This document shows positions 34,163 through 44,163 of a DNA stretch of 64,000 nucleotides, one piece after another. The position numbers were made by a program, and so were the translations under genes. Where the stretch lies: contig JBJYZC010000009.1 of NCBI GenBank assembly GCA_046263755.1, positions 56,745 through 120,744 of the forward strand. Reading direction: 5' to 3'. Source of the stretch: Lachnocurva sp029100405. GTDB taxonomy: Bacteria > Bacillota > Clostridia > Lachnospirales > Lachnospiraceae. The notes below the pieces were generated by a model that saw nothing but the letters and a program-made list of their open reading frames with translations, was not told the DNA's origin and did not search any database. The first letter of the stretch is position 1. Every line of letters begins with the position of its first letter.

Positions 34163-34912
34163 ATGCAGCAGATCTTTGTCCGTGAAGGCGATATAGTGAA
34201 CGGAAGGATCCTTGTTACAGGGGAAGATGCCAATCATCTGGGCCGGGCCATCCGCCTGAAGGCCGGAGAGAGAATCAGAGTCAGCACGGATCAGGAAAGA
34301 AATTTTATCTGTCAGGCAATTTCTTTCGAGTCCAATACTCTGACCTTACAGATCGTGGAGGAAACCGAAGATACGGAAGTCCTTAATCCCATCATTCTTT
34401 TCCAGGCCATACCCAAGGGCAGCCGTATGGAGACAGTCATAGAAAAGGCGGTAGAACTCGGGGCTTCACAGATCATTCCGGTTGAAATGAAGTATTGTGT
34501 GGTCAAGCTGGATGACAAGAAAAAAGAAAACCGGATCCAGCGCTGGCAGAAGATTGCAGACGGGGCTGCCAAACAGTCCAAGCGCAGTAAGATGCCCAAA
34601 GTCGGACCGGTTTTGTCCTTCAAAGAAGCTGCCGATCGACTTCTATCACTTGACATTTCGCTCGTTCCGTATGAAAATGCACAAGGCGCAGCTTATACCA
34701 TGGAACTTCTTCGAAAAGTAGAGTCAGGTCAGACCATAGGGATTCTGATCGGGCCGGAAGGCGGATTTGCAGCGGAGGAGATTGCATATCTCAGAGAGAG
34801 TAAGAAAGCCGAGATCATTTCCCTCGGCCATCGGATCTTACGGACGGATACGGCAGCGATCGCTTCGATGACACTGGTTATGATGGCATCGGAAGAGAAG
34901 TCTGCCTTGTAA
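34163..34912 (+). CDS. rsmE: 16S rRNA m3U1498 methyltransferase
   Basis: A 249-residue SPOUT-class enzyme that methylates N3 of U1498 in 16S rRNA. It shows the N-terminal PUA-like domain and the SPOUT knot motifs IGILIGPEGGFAAEEI and ISLGHRILRTDTA. Two ATGs are in frame; I chose 34163 because GGAGGG (34153-34158) lies between them. prmA-rsmE adjacency is conserved in Bacillota. Confidence 0.95.
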   Translation: MQQIFVREGDIVNGRILVTGEDANHLGRAIRLKAGERIRVSTDQERNFICQAISFESNTLTLQIVEETEDTEVLNPIILFQAIPKGSRMETVIEKAVELGASQIIPVEMKYCVVKLDDKKKENRIQRWQKIADGAAKQSKRSKMPKVGPVLSFKEAADRLLSLDISLVPYENAQGAAYTMELLRKVESGQTIGILIGPEGGFAAEEIAYLRESKKAEIISLGHRILRTDTAAIASMTLVMMASEEKSAL

Positions 34913-35023
34913 GGAGATCATGAGAGACATAAGAAGCTGCTTGCATAAGAACCGGAGCATAAGTCTCGGACGAAAGACAGAAAAAGACAGATTGGTCTAT
35001 ATTTAGAAACAGACAGGAGCAAA

Positions 35024-36178
35024 ATGGAAGCATATCTCGATAATTCTGCTACGACTCGCTGCAGCGAGAAGGCAGCAAAAGTGATGATGCAGGTATTACG
35101 AACAGACTTCGGCAATCCCTCTTCCCTTCATAACAAGGGGATGGAAGCCGAGAATTACTTAAGAAACAGCCGGAAAATCATAGCAAAGACCCTTCGTGCC
35201 AAAGAGAAGGAGATCATTTTCACATCCGGCGGAACCGAGTCGAATAACCTGGCGATCATCGGAACCGCCATGGCAAGAAAGAGGATGGGGAAGCATATCC
35301 TCGTGACGCCGATTGAGCATGCAAGCGTTTATAATCCCATGAGGGCTTTGGCGGATCTGGGCTTTGAAGTGGAATACCTTCCGGTGGACTCGGACGGCAT
35401 CGTCGACCTTTCTGCCCTGAAAGAAATGATCCGGCCGGATACCATCCTGGTCTCCATCATGCATGTCAATAACGAGATCGGTGCTGTGGAACCGATCGAA
35501 GAGGCTGCGAAAATCATAAAGGCGAAGAACCCGGAGACCTACTTCCACGTCGATGCCATCCAGTCTTACGGTAAATTCGAGATCTATCCGGACCGCTTTG
35601 GAATCGACCTTTTGTCCGTGAGCGGTCATAAGATCCATGGACCCAAGGGATCCGGTTTCCTTTTCATTCATGATGGAGTAAGGATCCAGCCGGAGATCCT
35701 CGGCGGCGGCCAGGAATCCGGTATGAGGTCCGGTACGGAGAATGTCCCTGCCATCGCCGGGCTCGGTCAGGCAGCAGAGGATATGTACAGCCATCTGGAT
35801 GAAAACCGAAAGCACCTGTTTGCTTTGAAAAAGCATTTCATTTCCGGCGTAGAAGAAATCGAAGGGACCCATGTCAACGGACGGACCGGAGAGGACAGCG
35901 CCCCTCAGATCGTATCGGTCTCCTTCCGGGGTGTCAGGGCAGAAGTCCTTCTTCATGCCCTGGAGGAACGGGGCGTCTATGTCTCCAGCGGCTCTGCCTG
36001 CTCCTCCAACCGGCCTGCGGTTTCGAGGACTTTGACATCGATCCACACAGCTCATGAATATCTGGATGAAACGGTGCGTTTCAGCTTTTCTGTTTTTACA
36101 AGCATGGAAGAAATAGATTATGCCTTAGAACAGCTGAAGGTCCTGCTTCCCATCCTTCGTAAATATCAAAGACACTGA
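35024..36178 (+). CDS. Cysteine desulfurase (NifS/IscS family) for thiI
   Basis: A 384-residue PLP enzyme that takes sulfur from cysteine as an enzyme-bound persulfide. The PLP lysine is in SVSGHKIHGPKG and the catalytic cysteine in VSSGSACSSNRP; the N-terminus MEAYLDNSATT is typical. It lies 13 bases upstream of thiI, the arrangement of Bacillus nifZ-thiI, which points to sulfur supply for 4-thiouridine in tRNA rather than general Fe-S assembly, although a wider role is not excluded. Confidence 0.95.
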   Translation: MEAYLDNSATTRCSEKAAKVMMQVLRTDFGNPSSLHNKGMEAENYLRNSRKIIAKTLRAKEKEIIFTSGGTESNNLAIIGTAMARKRMGKHILVTPIEHASVYNPMRALADLGFEVEYLPVDSDGIVDLSALKEMIRPDTILVSIMHVNNEIGAVEPIEEAAKIIKAKNPETYFHVDAIQSYGKFEIYPDRFGIDLLSVSGHKIHGPKGSGFLFIHDGVRIQPEILGGGQESGMRSGTENVPAIAGLGQAAEDMYSHLDENRKHLFALKKHFISGVEEIEGTHVNGRTGEDSAPQIVSVSFRGVRAEVLLHALEERGVYVSSGSACSSNRPAVSRTLTSIHTAHEYLDETVRFSFSVFTSMEEIDYALEQLKVLLPILRKYQRH

Positions 36179-36191
36179 AAGAGAGGAAACC

Positions 36192-37379
36192 ATGTCATAT
36201 CAGGCATTTGTAGTGAAATATGGCGAGATCGGCCTAAAGGGGAAAAACCGCCACGTCTTCGAAGACGCCCTGGTCCATAATATTGTGGTCAGCTTGAAAC
36301 CGGTGGACGGAAACTTTTTTGTGGAGAAAGAGCAGGGACGGATCTATGTCGAAGCAAAAGGAGCTTTTGATTACGAAGGCGCTCTGGAGGCCCTGGAACG
36401 GGTCTTCGGCATTGTGGAGATCTGTCCGGCCGTTTTGACCGAGGACCGCGGCTTTGACGAACTCTCCAGGGAGATTCTGGATTATCTGGAGGAAACATAT
36501 ACCGATAAGAACTTTACCTTCAAAGTCCTGGCGAAACGTGCCCGGAAGAATTATCCTATGAATTCCATGGAGATCAACATGGAACTTGGCGGAAGGATCC
36601 TGGATCGTTTCCCGGAAATGAAGGTCGATGTCCATCACCCCATGAAGGAGATCCATGTGGAGATCCGGGATAAGATCAGCTTCTATTCTGAGAAATTCCC
36701 CGGCCCCGGCGGTATGCCGGTCGGCACCAACGGCAGAGCCATGCTGCTTTTGTCCGGAGGGATCGACAGCCCGGTTGCCGGTTATATGATTGCAAAGCGT
36801 GGTGTCACCATCGATGCCACCTATTTCCATGCACCTCCTTATACTTCCGAGCGTGCAAAAAAGAAGGTGGTTGACCTTGCCAAGATCGTAGCCCGTTACA
36901 GCGGACCCATCCGTCTCCATGTCATTAATTTCACGGATATCCAGCTGGCAATCTATGAGAAATGCCCTCACGATGAGCTGACCATCATCATGAGACGGAT
37001 CATGATGTATCTGGCAGAGCATTTTGCAAAAGAAGACGGAGACATCGGTCTTGTAACAGGAGAGAGCATCGGTCAGGTTGCCTCCCAGACCATGCAGTCC
37101 CTTCTGGTGACAAACGAAGCTGCTACGCTTCCGGTTTACCGTCCTCTGATCGGTTTTGACAAGCAGGAGATTATTGACCGGTCTCTGAAGATCGGGACTT
37201 ATGAGACTTCCATCCTGCCTTATGAAGATTGCTGCACGATTTTCGTTGCCAAGCATCCGGTCACTAAGCCTCATCTGGACCGGATCAAGAAGTCCGAGCG
37301 GAATCTGGATGAAGTTCTGCCGGATCTCATGCAGAAAGCCATCGAATCCACAGAGACGATCCTTGTGGAAGCAGAGTAA
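36192..37379 (+). CDS. thiI: tRNA 4-thiouridine synthetase ThiI
   Basis: A 395-residue enzyme that adenylates and thiolates U8 of tRNA. The N-terminal ferredoxin-like and THUMP domains (about 1-165) precede a PP-loop ATPase with LLLSGGIDSPVAGYM (about 180-195). The C-terminal rhodanese domain of enteric ThiI is missing, as in Bacillus, which implies direct sulfur transfer from the desulfurase encoded just upstream. AGAGAGGAAA precedes the start, and a bidirectional terminator follows. Confidence 0.95.
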   Translation: MSYQAFVVKYGEIGLKGKNRHVFEDALVHNIVVSLKPVDGNFFVEKEQGRIYVEAKGAFDYEGALEALERVFGIVEICPAVLTEDRGFDELSREILDYLEETYTDKNFTFKVLAKRARKNYPMNSMEINMELGGRILDRFPEMKVDVHHPMKEIHVEIRDKISFYSEKFPGPGGMPVGTNGRAMLLLSGGIDSPVAGYMIAKRGVTIDATYFHAPPYTSERAKKKVVDLAKIVARYSGPIRLHVINFTDIQLAIYEKCPHDELTIIMRRIMMYLAEHFAKEDGDIGLVTGESIGQVASQTMQSLLVTNEAATLPVYRPLIGFDKQEIIDRSLKIGTYETSILPYEDCCTIFVAKHPVTKPHLDRIKKSERNLDEVLPDLMQKAIESTETILVEAE

Positions 37380-37408
37380 AAGCAGAGCAAGAAACAGAGG
37401 AAAAAGAA

Positions 37409-37443
37409 AAGGACCTGATCCGAAAACGGACCAGATCCTTTTT
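37409..37443. terminator. Terminator between thiI and the HPr-like gene
   Basis: AAGGACCTGATCCG and CGGACCAGATCCTT pair with two internal mismatches around an AAAA loop, followed by T5. The A-rich left flank makes it usable from both strands, and it serves the convergent thiI and HPr-like genes. Confidence 0.8.
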
Positions 37444-37480
37444 CCTGAATTTTTGTTCTTTCCGGCATTCTTTCCGGCAA

Positions 37481-37717
37481 TTACTGTTCAACGAGATAAG
37501 GCTTTAACTGCTCTAAGATCTTGTCAACATCCTTGTCTGCATGGATGGCGAGGTCGATGGGCTTGGACAGATCCAGGCTGAAGATACCCATGATGCTCTT
37601 GGCATCGATGACATATCTGCCGGAGATCAGGTCGAAGTCGGAATCCATGGTATTAATGGTATTGACGAAAGACTTAACCTTATCGATAGAATTTAATGAA
37701 ATCTGTACAGTTTTCAT
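37481..37717 (-). CDS. HPr-like protein lacking the phosphoacceptor histidine
   Basis: A 78-residue protein with the HPr fold pattern. The segment DAKSIMGIFSLDLSKP matches the HPr/Crh region around regulatory Ser46 (here Ser41), but the active-site loop GIHARPA of HPr is replaced by SIDKVKSF, so there is no His15 for PTS phosphotransfer. This resembles Crh, the catabolite-repression cofactor of Bacillus, and suggests a regulatory rather than a sugar-transport role. The ATG at 37715-37717 has AAGGAG six bases upstream; a promoter lies further upstream. The kinase HprK is not in the window. Confidence 0.82.
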   Translation of the reverse strand: MKTVQISLNSIDKVKSFVNTINTMDSDFDLISGRYVIDAKSIMGIFSLDLSKPIDLAIHADKDVDKILEQLKPYLVEQ

Positions 37718-37772
37718 AATGATCTCCTTATCTATTATTGTGGATGAACGGGTAATCAAACTGATTAAATTT

Positions 37773-37801
37773 AATTTAGTGCATTCAGATACGAAAGTCA
37801 A
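37773..37801 (-). promoter_or_regulatory. Promoter of the HPr-like gene
   Basis: On the minus strand TTGACT (37796-37801), a 17-base spacer and TAAATT (37773-37778) lie about 55 bases before the start codon. The AT-rich gap is shared with the divergent mtaB gene. Confidence 0.65.
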
Positions 37802-37838
37802 TCATTTCAGGTTTTGAAAAAGAAAGCAGAGGGATATT

Positions 37839-39179
37839 TTGAAGAGAGCAGCGCTCCACAATCTTGGCTGTAAAGTCAATGCATATGAAACAGAAGCCAT
37901 GGAAGCCTTATTGGCAAAAGACGGATATACCATTGTCCCCTTTGATGAAGAAGCAGACGTCTATGTCATCAATACCTGCTCTGTTACCAATATGGCAGAT
38001 CATAAATCCCGGCAGATGATCCATCGGGCCAGAAAGAAGAATCCGGATGCCGTTGTCATTGCAGCAGGCTGCTATGTCCAGACCGGTTTGGAAAGCCTGA
38101 AGGAAGACCTTTCCGTTGATATCATCCTTGGCAATAATAAGAAGGACGAACTTCTGCCGGAACTTCATCGCTTTCTGAAAGACCACGAACGTGAGCTGGA
38201 TGTCATCGATGTCAATGAAGGACAGCTGAATTTTGAAAATCTCTATCTTACGAAAACCGCCGAGCATACCCGGGCCTTCTTAAAAGTTCAGGACGGCTGC
38301 GACCAGTTCTGCAGTTACTGCGTGATCCCCTTTGCAAGAGGCCGGATCCGGTCCCGTTCCATCGAAGAGGTCGTTTCCGAGACAAGAGAACTTGCAAAAC
38401 AGGGCTATCGGGAATTTGTCCTGACCGGTATCCATCTCTCCTCTTATGGCATGGTTCGTTACGGCGTGCCCGGCCCTTATGGCCTTCAGGATCTGATCGA
38501 AGAGGTCGCTAAGGTGGACGGCGTGGAGAGAGTCCGGCTGGGTTCCGTAGAGCCACAGATTTTTACAGCAGACTTCATTGAGAGGATCTCTAAAGTTCCT
38601 GAATTCTGCCCCCATTTCCATCTCTCTTTGCAAAGCGGCTGTAACCGGACCTTAAAGAGCATGAATCGGAAATATACGGCGGAAGAATACGAAGAGACCT
38701 GTCGTCTGATCCGCCAGGCTTTCGACCATCCGGCCATTACCACGGATGTCATTGTCGGCTTCCCCGGTGAAAGCGATGCGGATTACGAAGAATCCCGATC
38801 CTTTGTCGAAAAGATCCGTTTCTATGAGCTTCATGTCTTTAAATTCTCCCGAAGAAAGGGTACCAAGGCCGACAGCATGCCGGACCAGATCCCGGAAGAA
38901 ACAAAGACCGCCCGGAGTCGTGACCTGATCGCCATCGGGAAAAAGATGTCGAGGGAATACCGCGAGGAGATCCTGGGGAGTGAACAGGAGATCCTGGCAG
39001 AGGAGAAGATGGAGATCAATGGCAAGAGCTACTGGGTCGGCTATACCAGGGAATATGTCCGCATGGCCTATCTTTCAGACGAAAACCTGCAGAATCGCCT
39101 GGTTAGGGGGCGCGCCCTTTCCATGCTGACCGATGATATCGTGCTTCTTGACAGAGATACCTGTGAAAGGGTAAGATAG
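37839..39179 (+). CDS. mtaB: tRNA t6A37 methylthiotransferase MtaB
   Basis: A 446-residue radical SAM enzyme that adds a methylthio group to t6A37 of tRNA. The N-terminal domain has the cysteines of HNLGCKVNAYETEAM, NTCSVTNMADHKSRQ and AAGCYVQ for the auxiliary cluster; the radical SAM motif is CDQFCSYCVIPFARGR; a TRAM domain ends the protein. The start is TTG 37839 with AGAGGG upstream; no better ATG exists. In Bacillus mtaB also lies downstream of rsmE in this region. Confidence 0.94.
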   Translation: MKRAALHNLGCKVNAYETEAMEALLAKDGYTIVPFDEEADVYVINTCSVTNMADHKSRQMIHRARKKNPDAVVIAAGCYVQTGLESLKEDLSVDIILGNNKKDELLPELHRFLKDHERELDVIDVNEGQLNFENLYLTKTAEHTRAFLKVQDGCDQFCSYCVIPFARGRIRSRSIEEVVSETRELAKQGYREFVLTGIHLSSYGMVRYGVPGPYGLQDLIEEVAKVDGVERVRLGSVEPQIFTADFIERISKVPEFCPHFHLSLQSGCNRTLKSMNRKYTAEEYEETCRLIRQAFDHPAITTDVIVGFPGESDADYEESRSFVEKIRFYELHVFKFSRRKGTKADSMPDQIPEETKTARSRDLIAIGKKMSREYREEILGSEQEILAEEKMEINGKSYWVGYTREYVRMAYLSDENLQNRLVRGRALSMLTDDIVLLDRDTCERVR

Positions 39180-39258
39180 GCATATTGAAAAGGTGTCCGG
39201 GATGGAATTGAGATCGTCTCTTTCGCTCCGGATCAATACAAAGGACAGGCGTTTCATT

Positions 39259-39528
39259 ATGCAGGACTTAGGTAACACACAGTATTACAAGGTTCGGAAA
39301 GAACCCAGAGTTGGCGTGAAGGAGATCCTTCGCCAGGTTTATTCCGCATTATCGGAAAAGGGATACAACCCGGTCAGCCAGATCGTAGGCTATATCATGT
39401 CCGGAGATCCGACTTTTATCACCAGCTATAAGAATGCCCGGTCTCTGATCATTCAGGTGGAGAGGGATGAGCTCGTCGAGGAACTCCTCAGAGCTTATAT
39501 CAAAAACGAAGCCTGGAATCAGGACTGA
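39259..39528 (+). CDS. ireB: IreB family regulatory phosphoprotein (UPF0297)
   Basis: An 89-residue protein of the IreB/YrzL family, a target of the PASTA kinase IreK/PrkC in Enterococcus. The N-terminus MQDLGNTQYYKV contains the threonine region where phosphorylation occurs in that organism; VGVKEILRQVYSALSEKGYNPVSQIVGYIMSGDPTFIT is the conserved core. The start at ATG 39259 gives the family length; the longer frame from 39193 is unlikely. It leads the conserved ireB-ruvX-DUF1292 set and overlaps ruvX by one base. Confidence 0.92.
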   Translation: MQDLGNTQYYKVRKEPRVGVKEILRQVYSALSEKGYNPVSQIVGYIMSGDPTFITSYKNARSLIIQVERDELVEELLRAYIKNEAWNQD

Positions 39529-39956
39529 TGGACCGGATACTCGGACTGGACTATGGAACTAAGACCGTTGGCGTGGCAGTCACGGACGGTCTTGGTCTTA
39601 CAGCCCAGGGACTGGAAATTATCCGGCGGGAAAAACCGAAAAAACTGCGTAAGACCATTGCCCGCATCCGGGAACTGATTGATGAGTATGATGTCAAGGC
39701 AATCGTGCTCGGAAAACCTTTGAATATGAATGGTTCCTCCGGCTTCCGTGTCGAGGATACGCTGGAATTCAAGGCCCTTCTGGAAGAGAAGACCGGTCTT
39801 CCGGTATATCTGGAGGATGAGAGGCTGACCACGGTGGATGCCTATGAGATCATGGAAGAAGTCGGAGTCAAAAAGAAGGATCAGAAGGCTTATGTCGATG
39901 AGATCGCAGCAATTTTGATCCTTGAGAGCTATATGCACCGAGAGGAAGGAAAGTAG
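39528..39956 (+). CDS. ruvX: Holliday junction resolvase-like RuvX (YqgF)
   Basis: A 142-residue RNase H-fold nuclease. The conserved ILGLDYGTKTVGVAVTDGLG and DERLTTVDA motifs with the acidic catalytic residues are present. The family is called a putative Holliday junction resolvase, but a role in pre-16S rRNA 5'-end processing is well supported in bacteria. It starts in TGATG overlapping ireB and is followed one base later by the DUF1292 gene. Confidence 0.94.
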   Translation: MDRILGLDYGTKTVGVAVTDGLGLTAQGLEIIRREKPKKLRKTIARIRELIDEYDVKAIVLGKPLNMNGSSGFRVEDTLEFKALLEEKTGLPVYLEDERLTTVDAYEIMEEVGVKKKDQKAYVDEIAAILILESYMHREEGK

Positions 39957-39957
39957 T

Positions 39958-40212
39958 ATGGACTCCATTCAATTGCAAGATGAAAATGGTGAGACTTCGG
40001 AACTCTATGTTTTGGAGGAGACAAGCTTAAATGGAAATCATTACCTTCTTCTCTCCGAAGAGGCAGAGGGAGATTCCGATGCCTATATTTTCCGCGAGAT
40101 CCCCGGCGATGACGGCGATGAAGCGACCTATGTAGCAGTGGATGATGAGACCGAATACTCGGCAGTCCTCCTTGTCTTTAAGGAACTGTTAGAGGATACG
40201 GACTTTGAATAA
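39958..40212 (+). CDS. DUF1292 family acidic protein
   Basis: An 84-residue very acidic protein of the YrzB/DUF1292 family: IQLQDENGETSELYVLEE, HYLLLSEE, FREIPGDDGDEATY. Function unknown. It is nearly always next to ruvX and ireB in Bacillota, as here. ATG 39958 has AGGAAAG upstream. Confidence 0.9.
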   Translation: MDSIQLQDENGETSELYVLEETSLNGNHYLLLSEEAEGDSDAYIFREIPGDDGDEATYVAVDDETEYSAVLLVFKELLEDTDFE

Positions 40213-40296
40213 TGATCGATCATAGCAGTCCGGACTGCGGGGCAGTACAGGGCATGTGATCCTAAGAGATGTAACAATTGAAACAAGTTAGAAAAC

Positions 40297-40357
40297 GGAA
40301 TTCATGCAGGGGGAGACTGCCGTTAGAGGGGCAGTCTTTCTTCTTGTAAAGAATTCC
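40297..40357 (+). promoter_or_regulatory. Nested hairpin in the RNase J leader
   Basis: An inner hairpin AGACTGCC (40314-40321) and GGCAGTCT (40330-40337), followed by the T-rich TTCTTCTT, looks like a terminator or attenuator. It is enclosed by a second pair, GGAATTC (40297-40303) and GAATTCC (40351-40357), ending 3 bases before the AAGGAGG ribosome site. The arrangement could end the DUF1292 transcript or control RNase J expression at its own leader. Confidence 0.65.
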
Positions 40358-40377
40358 TGTAAGGAGGAAATTCTATT

Positions 40378-42057
40378 TTGAAGAAGAAAACTGAAAAGAG
40401 CGGGAACGAGAAGCTGAAAGTGATTCCCTTGGGCGGTCTGGAGCAGATCGGAATGAACATGACTGCCTTTGAGTACGGTGATTCGATCATCGTCGTCGAC
40501 TGTGGAATGGCTTTCCCGGAGGACGATATGCTCGGCGTGGACCTGGTCATCCCTGATATCACCTATCTGGAAGAGAACCAGAAGAAGGTCAAGGGATTCT
40601 TTATCACCCATGGCCATGAAGACCATATCGGAGCGATCCCTTACGTCCTTCGTCGCATCCAGGCACCCATTTATGCGACCAGACTGACCATGGGCATCAT
40701 TGAGCACAAGCTGGAAGAGCATAACATGTTGAACTCTGTCAAGAGAAAGGTCGTAAACTACGGTACCAATATCAATGCCGGACCTTTCCGAATCGAGTTC
40801 ATCCGCACCAACCACTCCATCCAGGACGCAGCGGCTCTGGCCATCTATACACCGGTCGGGACCATCGTTCACACCGGAGACTTCAAAGTCGACTATACAC
40901 CGGTATACGGAGATCCGATCGACCTCCAGCGTCTGGCAGCCATCGGTCAGAAAGGCGTTCTGGCCCTGATGTGCGATTCCACCAATGCAGAGCGTCCCGG
41001 TTTCACCCCGTCCGAGAAGACCGTCGGCCGTACCATTGACAATATCTTCTCTGAGAATCAGGACCGCCGGATCATTATTGCGACCTTTGCGTCAAATGTA
41101 GACCGTGTTCAGCAGATCATCAACTCCGCCTACAAGTTCGGACGTAAGGTCGTAGTCGAGGGCCGGAGCATGGTCAATATCATTACGATTGCAAGCGAAC
41201 TTGGTTATATCAAGATCCCGGACAAGACCCTGATCGAAGTGGATCAGCTCCGGAGCTTCCCGGATGAGAAGACCTGTATCATTACAACAGGGTCACAGGG
41301 GGAGTCTATGGCAGCCCTGTCCCGTATGGCCAATGGAAGCCACAGAAAGATTCAGATCAAGCCCAACGATACCATTGTCTTCTCCTCTCATCCGATTCCC
41401 GGAAATGAGAAGTCGGTCGGCCGTGTGATCAATGAACTTTACCGTAAGGGAGCCAACGTGATCTTCCAGGATGTCCATGTATCCGGACATGCCTGCCAGG
41501 AAGATATTAAACTGATCTATTCTCTGGTAAAGCCCAAGTATGCGATCCCGGTTCATGGGGAATATAAGCATTTAAAGGCCCAGGAGAAGATCGCAGAGAT
41601 GCTGGGTTATGACAGTAAGCATCGTATTCTCCTTTCTTCCGGCGATGTCTGTGAATTTGACGAAGACCAGAACTTTAAGATCACCGGAAAAGTCAAGACC
41701 GGAGCTGTCATGGTAGACGGTCTCGGTGTTGGTGATGTCGGAAATATTGTATTGAGAGACCGGCAGCATCTGGCAGAAGACGGAATCATTATTGTTGTCA
41801 TGACCCTGGCAAGAGAAAACGGTATGCTTTTGGCCGGACCGGATATTGTCTCCAGAGGCTTTGTCTATGTAAAGGATGCAGAGGATCTGATGGAAGAAGC
41901 CCATCATGTTGTCATGGATCTCATGGATCGCCTCCAGGATAAGCATGTCAAGGATTGGACCAGGATCAAGAATGAAGTCAAGGGAGTCCTTTCTGACTTT
42001 GTATGGAAGGAGACCCAGAGACGGCCCATGATCATTCCTGTGATCGAGGAAGTGTAA
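40378..42057 (+). CDS. rnj: Ribonuclease J
   Basis: A 559-residue metallo-beta-lactamase ribonuclease with endonuclease and 5'-exonuclease activity, a main mRNA decay enzyme of Gram-positive bacteria. The metal site HGHEDH (His78, His80, Asp82, His83) is intact; beta-CASP motifs include ATFASNVDRVQQI and VHGEYKHL. The start is TTG 40378 with AAGGAGG 10 bases upstream. Only one RNase J lies in the window, so J1 versus J2 cannot be decided from context, but the intact metal ligands favour an active enzyme. Confidence 0.95.
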   Translation: MKKKTEKSGNEKLKVIPLGGLEQIGMNMTAFEYGDSIIVVDCGMAFPEDDMLGVDLVIPDITYLEENQKKVKGFFITHGHEDHIGAIPYVLRRIQAPIYATRLTMGIIEHKLEEHNMLNSVKRKVVNYGTNINAGPFRIEFIRTNHSIQDAAALAIYTPVGTIVHTGDFKVDYTPVYGDPIDLQRLAAIGQKGVLALMCDSTNAERPGFTPSEKTVGRTIDNIFSENQDRRIIIATFASNVDRVQQIINSAYKFGRKVVVEGRSMVNIITIASELGYIKIPDKTLIEVDQLRSFPDEKTCIITTGSQGESMAALSRMANGSHRKIQIKPNDTIVFSSHPIPGNEKSVGRVINELYRKGANVIFQDVHVSGHACQEDIKLIYSLVKPKYAIPVHGEYKHLKAQEKIAEMLGYDSKHRILLSSGDVCEFDEDQNFKITGKVKTGAVMVDGLGVGDVGNIVLRDRQHLAEDGIIIVVMTLARENGMLLAGPDIVSRGFVYVKDAEDLMEEAHHVVMDLMDRLQDKHVKDWTRIKNEVKGVLSDFVWKETQRRPMIIPVIEEV

Positions 42058-42058
42058 A

Positions 42059-42805
42059 TTGCGAATCAAGGATACAGAAGACAGGGATCTGGCATCCGCC
42101 CGTCAAGCCTTTGAAATGAGGGATCCGAGAGAGGAAAGAATGGAAGTTTTTCTGGAGTCTCTTCTGGATCCTCTGGAAGATCTGCCTTATTTGAAAGAAC
42201 TGGAGCAGATCTGCCTGGACAATTATGTCCCGGTCATACGTAAACCGACCCAGCGTTTTCTCTCTTTCGAGATGCGTCATCTAAAGCCGAAAAGGATTCT
42301 GGAGATCGGCACAGCATTGGGATTTTCTTCGATCCTGATGGCAAAGACCAATCCCTTTCCCTGCAGGATCGATACCATCGAAAGCTTTGATGAGAGGATC
42401 CCGAAGGCAAAAAAGCATTTTGAAGAAGCAGGCCTTTCCAGACAGATCCGTCTCCTTCCCGGCGATGCCGGAGAGATCTTAAAAGACCTGATCCGGGAGG
42501 GAAGATCCTATGATTTTATCTTTCTGGATGCGGCCAAGGGCCAGTATCCGATCTGGCTCCCCTATCTAAAGGAGCTTCTGGCAGGGAATGGTATCCTTCT
42601 TACCGATAATGTTCTTCAGGAAGGTGATATCATCGAAAGCCATTTTGTCATTCCCAGAAGGAACCGGACCATCTATAAGAGAATCCGGGACTATTTAAGA
42701 CAATTGACAAGAGATCCGGAACTTTCGACCGAGATTCTTCCGATCGGTGACGGTATGGCACTGACGGTGAAAAATTGCCTGCCGGAAGATGAACAAAAGG
42801 TTTAA
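42059..42805 (+). CDS. trmR: tRNA 5-hydroxyuridine methyltransferase TrmR
   Basis: A 248-residue SAM-dependent O-methyltransferase of the caffeoyl-CoA/COMT-like family. SAM binding is seen in ILEIGTALGFSSILMA and FIFLDAAKGQYPIWLPYL. Its position before a U32-family TrhP gene matches Bacillus trmR-trhP, where TrmR methylates 5-hydroxyuridine at tRNA position 34 to 5-methoxyuridine. The start is probably TTG 42059, with GAGGA 8 bases upstream within the rnj end; ATG 42117 is a shorter alternative. Confidence 0.88.
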   Translation: MRIKDTEDRDLASARQAFEMRDPREERMEVFLESLLDPLEDLPYLKELEQICLDNYVPVIRKPTQRFLSFEMRHLKPKRILEIGTALGFSSILMAKTNPFPCRIDTIESFDERIPKAKKHFEEAGLSRQIRLLPGDAGEILKDLIREGRSYDFIFLDAAKGQYPIWLPYLKELLAGNGILLTDNVLQEGDIIESHFVIPRRNRTIYKRIRDYLRQLTRDPELSTEILPIGDGMALTVKNCLPEDEQKV

Positions 42806-42925
42806 AAGCGGAAGCAGAACTGTAAGATGCAATCGGTCAGGCGAAAGGAAAGCACGGGTAATGAAACTCAGCTGCAAAATGTACGCCTGGCACTCATATG
42901 ATAGAATCAGAGTATAAAGTATAAA

Positions 42926-44161
<1,236 letters not shown>

Positions 44162-44163
44162 TC

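Noticed and set aside
42806..42925. Possible structured RNA between trmR and trhP
   Set aside because: CAGGCG and CGCCTG can pair over about 45 bases, but I see no further conserved structure, and no tRNA or riboswitch pattern fits.
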